Origin: Bacteroides sp.
Lineage (GTDB): Bacteria > Bacteroidota > Bacteroidia > Bacteroidales > Bacteroidaceae
NCBI GenBank assembly: GCA_019414725.1
Contig: DXLM01000002.1
Location: forward strand, 42,322-106,321
DNA length: 64,000 nucleotides
Direction of reading: 5' to 3'
Positions 62,084 to 64,000 of this stretch are shown piece by piece; the first letter of the stretch is position 1, and the number at the start of each line of letters is the position of its first letter. The position numbers and the translations under genes are program-made. The notes below the pieces were generated by a model. That model saw only the letters and a list, made by a program, of their open reading frames with translations, made no database searches and had not been told where the DNA came from.

Positions 62084-62533
62084 ATGGATTTATTCGAACA
62101 AATCAGCAACGATATCAAAGAGGCAATGAAAGCCAAAGACAAGGTCAGACTGGAAACCTTGCGCAATGTCAAAAAGTGTTTCCTGGAAGCTAAAACAGCT
62201 CCGGGAGCAAATGATACACTGACCGATGAAGCTGCACTGAAAATTATGCAGAAGCTGGTAAAACAAGGAAAAGATTCTGCTGCCGTTTACGAAGGACAAG
62301 GCCGTGCAGATCTCGCAGAAGAAGAAATGGCTCAGGTACGTGTCATCGAAGCATACCTTCCCAAACAACTTTCAGCTGAAGAACTGGAAGCTAAATTGAA
62401 AGAAATCATTGCACGTGTTGGTGCAACTAACGGAAAGGATATGGGAAAAGTTATGGGTGTTGCCAGCAAAGAACTGGCCGGACTTGCCGAAGGACGTGCT
62501 ATTTCTGCAAAAGTAAAAGAATTGTTGCAGTAA
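62084..62533 (+). CDS. yqeY: GatB/YqeY domain protein
   Basis: A 149-residue helical protein starting MDLFEQISNDIKEAMKAKDKVRLETLRNVKK and ending GVASKELAGLAEGRAISAKVKELL, both diagnostic of YqeY. It resembles the tail domain of GatB, which binds tRNA in amidotransferases. As a stand-alone protein its role is unclear. It is 36 bases after ftsZ and ends the cluster transcript at the strong terminator that follows. Confidence 0.95.
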   Translation: MDLFEQISNDIKEAMKAKDKVRLETLRNVKKCFLEAKTAPGANDTLTDEAALKIMQKLVKQGKDSAAVYEGQGRADLAEEEMAQVRVIEAYLPKQLSAEELEAKLKEIIARVGATNGKDMGKVMGVASKELAGLAEGRAISAKVKELLQ

Positions 62534-62573
62534 TTCTCCTCCATACAGAAAAGTTAGACTAAACCTTATACAA

Positions 62574-62611
62574 GATACGGAACTTTCCATGAGAGTTCCG
62601 TATCTTTTTTT
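62574..62611 (+). terminator. Terminator of the dcw cluster
   Basis: 11-base perfect arms GATACGGAACT (62574-62584) and AGTTCCGTATC (62594-62604), followed by seven T. Confidence 0.93.
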
Positions 62612-62692
62612 ATTGCTTAGAAAACAAAGTATTATGTCTTATATAGCGAAAGCAAATAAGTCAACGAAAAGGTCATAAAAAAGTGTTCTTTT

Positions 62693-62773
62693 TTTGTACA
62701 ATTTTTCAAAAAAGATCTCGATGAATTTCCGAAAAATTCACGATGTTTTTCTAAAACTTCCTGTTATTTTATC
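62693..62773 (+). repeat. Intergenic dyad array D with a TTTGTAC block
   Basis: TTTGTAC (62693-62699) is followed 17 bases later by units at 62710 (AAAAGATCTCGAT...), 62732 (AAAAATTCACGATGTTTT) and 62753 (AAAACTTCCTGTT...), spaced 22 and 21. Block, spacing and TTTTTCTAAAAC joints match array C. It lies between the convergent genes yqeY and recO. Confidence 0.75.
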
Positions 62774-62798
62774 CGAGTTACTTCCAAAGGCTATATAT

Positions 62799-63521
62799 CT
62801 AAAACAATTCTTGCAAAACAGGAAGCGATTTCAACTCCGGAAAGTCAGGTAAATGTAAACGATAATATTCATTGATGATATCCAGACAACGATTCCGCTC
62901 CATCCGGTTCATAGCAAACAGATGCATTGTTTCATAATTCATACGCATCAGAGTACGTATATGAGAAGCCTCTTCCGGACGAACAAACATGCCATGATAA
63001 GGCTGAGAAGAAACAAAGCAAGCATTCAGCAAATCAAAATAGTCGCTGGAAGAATACTCTTCAACGTTGGGATAAAGCCCGAGAAAACGGGAAAGTCGCA
63101 TTAAAAAGACCAGATGAAAATTGGCAAAACTGGTTTCACAAACATCCAGCCACTGTACAGAGTGAACCAAATAGGCAAATAAAGGAACATTGGTAGTTTC
63201 CTCCTTCAATGCACGATAAAGGAATTCTGCCAGAAACATGGCTATTGCCGATTTGTAAGGATCATAAGGCAATGACGTAAAGACATACCAGGCTTTTGCC
63301 TCCTTGATGGGATGAATACCGGAACGAGGACGCATATCCGCTTCAAATTCTACGACAGACAAAGGCTGGAAAAGCACTTGCTTTACAGCTGATTTACGAG
63401 AACGTTGTGCCGGAATCAGAAAAGACATTCTGCCCGACTGCTCGGTATAGACATGCACGATATTTGCCTTGTCGTTATACTTTACCGTATGAAGAACTAT
63501 GCCAACGTATTTTTGCAACAT
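62799..63521 (-). CDS. recO: DNA repair protein RecO
   Basis: Loads RecA on SSB-coated DNA with RecR in the RecFOR pathway. The 240-residue protein has an N-terminal OB fold (MLQKYVGIVLHTVKYNDKANIVHVYTE, in outline), a helical middle and FHLVFLMRLSRFLGLYPNV. The usual C-terminal zinc cysteines are not obvious. The frame is open to 63542, but the -7 box TATCTTTG (63537-63530) lies over that extension, so MLQ at 63521 is the start. Confidence 0.92.
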   Translation of the reverse strand: MLQKYVGIVLHTVKYNDKANIVHVYTEQSGRMSFLIPAQRSRKSAVKQVLFQPLSVVEFEADMRPRSGIHPIKEAKAWYVFTSLPYDPYKSAIAMFLAEFLYRALKEETTNVPLFAYLVHSVQWLDVCETSFANFHLVFLMRLSRFLGLYPNVEEYSSSDYFDLLNACFVSSQPYHGMFVRPEEASHIRTLMRMNYETMHLFAMNRMERNRCLDIINEYYRLHLPDFPELKSLPVLQELF

Positions 63522-63529
63522 AACGGAGG

Positions 63530-63537
63530 CAAAGATA
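63530..63537 (-). promoter_or_regulatory. -7 box of recO, only 8 bases before its ATG
   Basis: TATCTTTG on the minus strand, a full match. The last base of the box is at 63530 and the ATG begins at 63521, so the mRNA would have few or no leader bases. Confidence 0.6.
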
Positions 63538-63553
63538 CACATAATGCAAAAAT

Positions 63554-63592
63554 CCCTGCATGTAAATAACAGTAATTATTTATCATGCAGGG
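63554..63592. other. Near-perfect 39-base hairpin upstream of recO
   Basis: CCCTGCATGTAAATAA (63554-63569) pairs with TTATTTATCATGCAGGG (63576-63592) with a single bulge. On the minus strand it is followed by ATTTTTGC, so it could be an insulating terminator or an operator just upstream of recO. Confidence 0.6.
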
Positions 63593-63856
63593 CAACCATT
63601 TTATAAAAACTTTAATAAGAGAGAGAGCGACTTCAGATTTTCAGAGCCTCTCCTATTCTTTCCCCGAAGAAACCGGACACTCTGATATATTGCAAATATA
63701 CAAGCTTTCAATAATCAAACTAAACCAGCTCAGCTATACAAAAGGAATAAACGGTTGTTTTCCATGACCAAACGAGTAAAAATCGCACCTATCCGAACCA
63801 AAATTTCATGTACCCCGACAAACTGCAAATGATTTAATAAAAAAAATCACAGAAAG

Positions 63857-63888
63857 TTTTGCAGGAATGAAAATTCTTCATACCTTTG
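63857..63888 (+). promoter_or_regulatory. Promoter of the tRNA-Glu gene
   Basis: TTTTG (63857-63861), 19 bases, then TACCTTTG (63881-63888), a full consensus match with correct spacing. Confidence 0.85.
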
Positions 63889-63952
63889 CATCCGCAATCG
63901 AGAGATATATGTCCTCGAAAAGCAAGTCAGGAATAATCCTGAATCTAAGGAT

Positions 63953-64000
63953 GGCCCGTTCGTCTATCGGTTAGGACGCAAGATTTTCATTCTTGAAAGG
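63953..64000 (+). tRNA. tRNA-Glu (anticodon UUC), cut by the window edge
   Basis: GGCCCGT acceptor strand, TC, D arm GTCT...GGAC, then anticodon arm CAAGA-TTTTCAT-TCTTG, whose 7-base loop has TTC at its centre. The first 48 bases are present; the variable loop, T arm and 3' acceptor strand lie outside the window. Confidence 0.93.

Larger units (their letters stand above)
63543..63952. other. 410-base region between recO and tRNA-Glu
   Basis: No credible gene. It contains a long hairpin (63554-63592), about 250 bases without a recognisable signal, and the tRNA promoter. Confidence 0.65.

Noticed and set aside
63585..63767. A 60-residue plus-strand frame between recO and the tRNA
   Set aside because: It has no promoter, ribosome site or recognisable sequence, and begins in the arm of a hairpin.

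Overview
The window is a stretch of chromosome from a member of the Bacteroidales, most likely Bacteroides or the closely related Phocaeicola. The evidence is the SusC/SusD pair, several Bacteroidetes-only families (DUF4290, DUF4292, DUF4488, DUF4250), the glycine-lipid genes glsB/glsA, moderately AT-rich DNA, and promoters that fit the Bacteroides pattern (TTTG, about 19 bases, TAnnTTTG) rather than the classical -35/-10. The species cannot be fixed from the sequence alone.

Layout. 1-10.2 kb: the end of an unidentified gene, then a long minus-strand run read as tsaB > DUF4290 > murA > rimM > M23 peptidase > dxr > rseP > S9 peptidase > ung. 10.3-12.0 kb: an IS4-like insertion sequence whose transposase is cut by one in-frame TGA. 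12.2-17.1 kb: plus-strand yicC > gmk > a small membrane protein > nadD > a metzincin-type protease. 17.2-24.4 kb: a small polysaccharide-utilisation locus (susC, susD, GH51 arabinofuranosidase). 24.6-29.6 kb: a metallophosphoesterase lipoprotein, menA, a membrane acyltransferase, ispF, an FAH-family hydrolase, rex and a SUI1-type factor. 29.9-33.1 kb: the ribosomal operon rplM-rpsI-rpsB-tsf. 33.2-43.1 kb: a DUF4488 protein, purB-rluB-asnS, a 58-residue DUF4250 protein, and dut-TPR-DUF4292-EnvC. 43.3-46.5 kb: dgt, then glsA-glsB. 47.0-62.5 kb: the plus-strand division and cell-wall (dcw) cluster rsmH-ftsL-ftsI-murE-mraY-murD-ftsW-murG-murC-ftsQ-ftsA-ftsZ, followed by yqeY. 62.8-64.0 kb: recO and the 5' part of a tRNA-Glu.

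How the genes fit together. Most are core housekeeping genes. Peptidoglycan precursors are made by MurA, MurC, MurD, MurE, MraY and MurG. Septal synthesis and division involve FtsW, FtsI, FtsL, FtsQ, FtsA and FtsZ, and wall remodelling involves one catalytically complete LytM protein and one degenerate EnvC-like one. Isoprenoid and quinone supply is represented by dxr, ispF and menA. MurA carries Asp in place of the fosfomycin-sensitive Cys, and MurE has the DNPR motif typical of meso-diaminopimelate-adding enzymes.

The most unusual signal is non-coding. Four intergenic regions carry arrays of an 18-bp dyad (best unit AAAACATCAGCATGTTTT) repeated every 21-22 bp. Three of them begin with a TTTGTAC block at a nearly fixed distance, near 29.67, 46.78 and 62.69 kb. 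I do not recognise this element. Other points are an IS copy with a single-codon lesion, complementary heptamer repeats on both sides of rpsB, an L13 operon leader behind a textbook promoter, and a pseudouridine synthase with a duplicated disordered N-terminal region.
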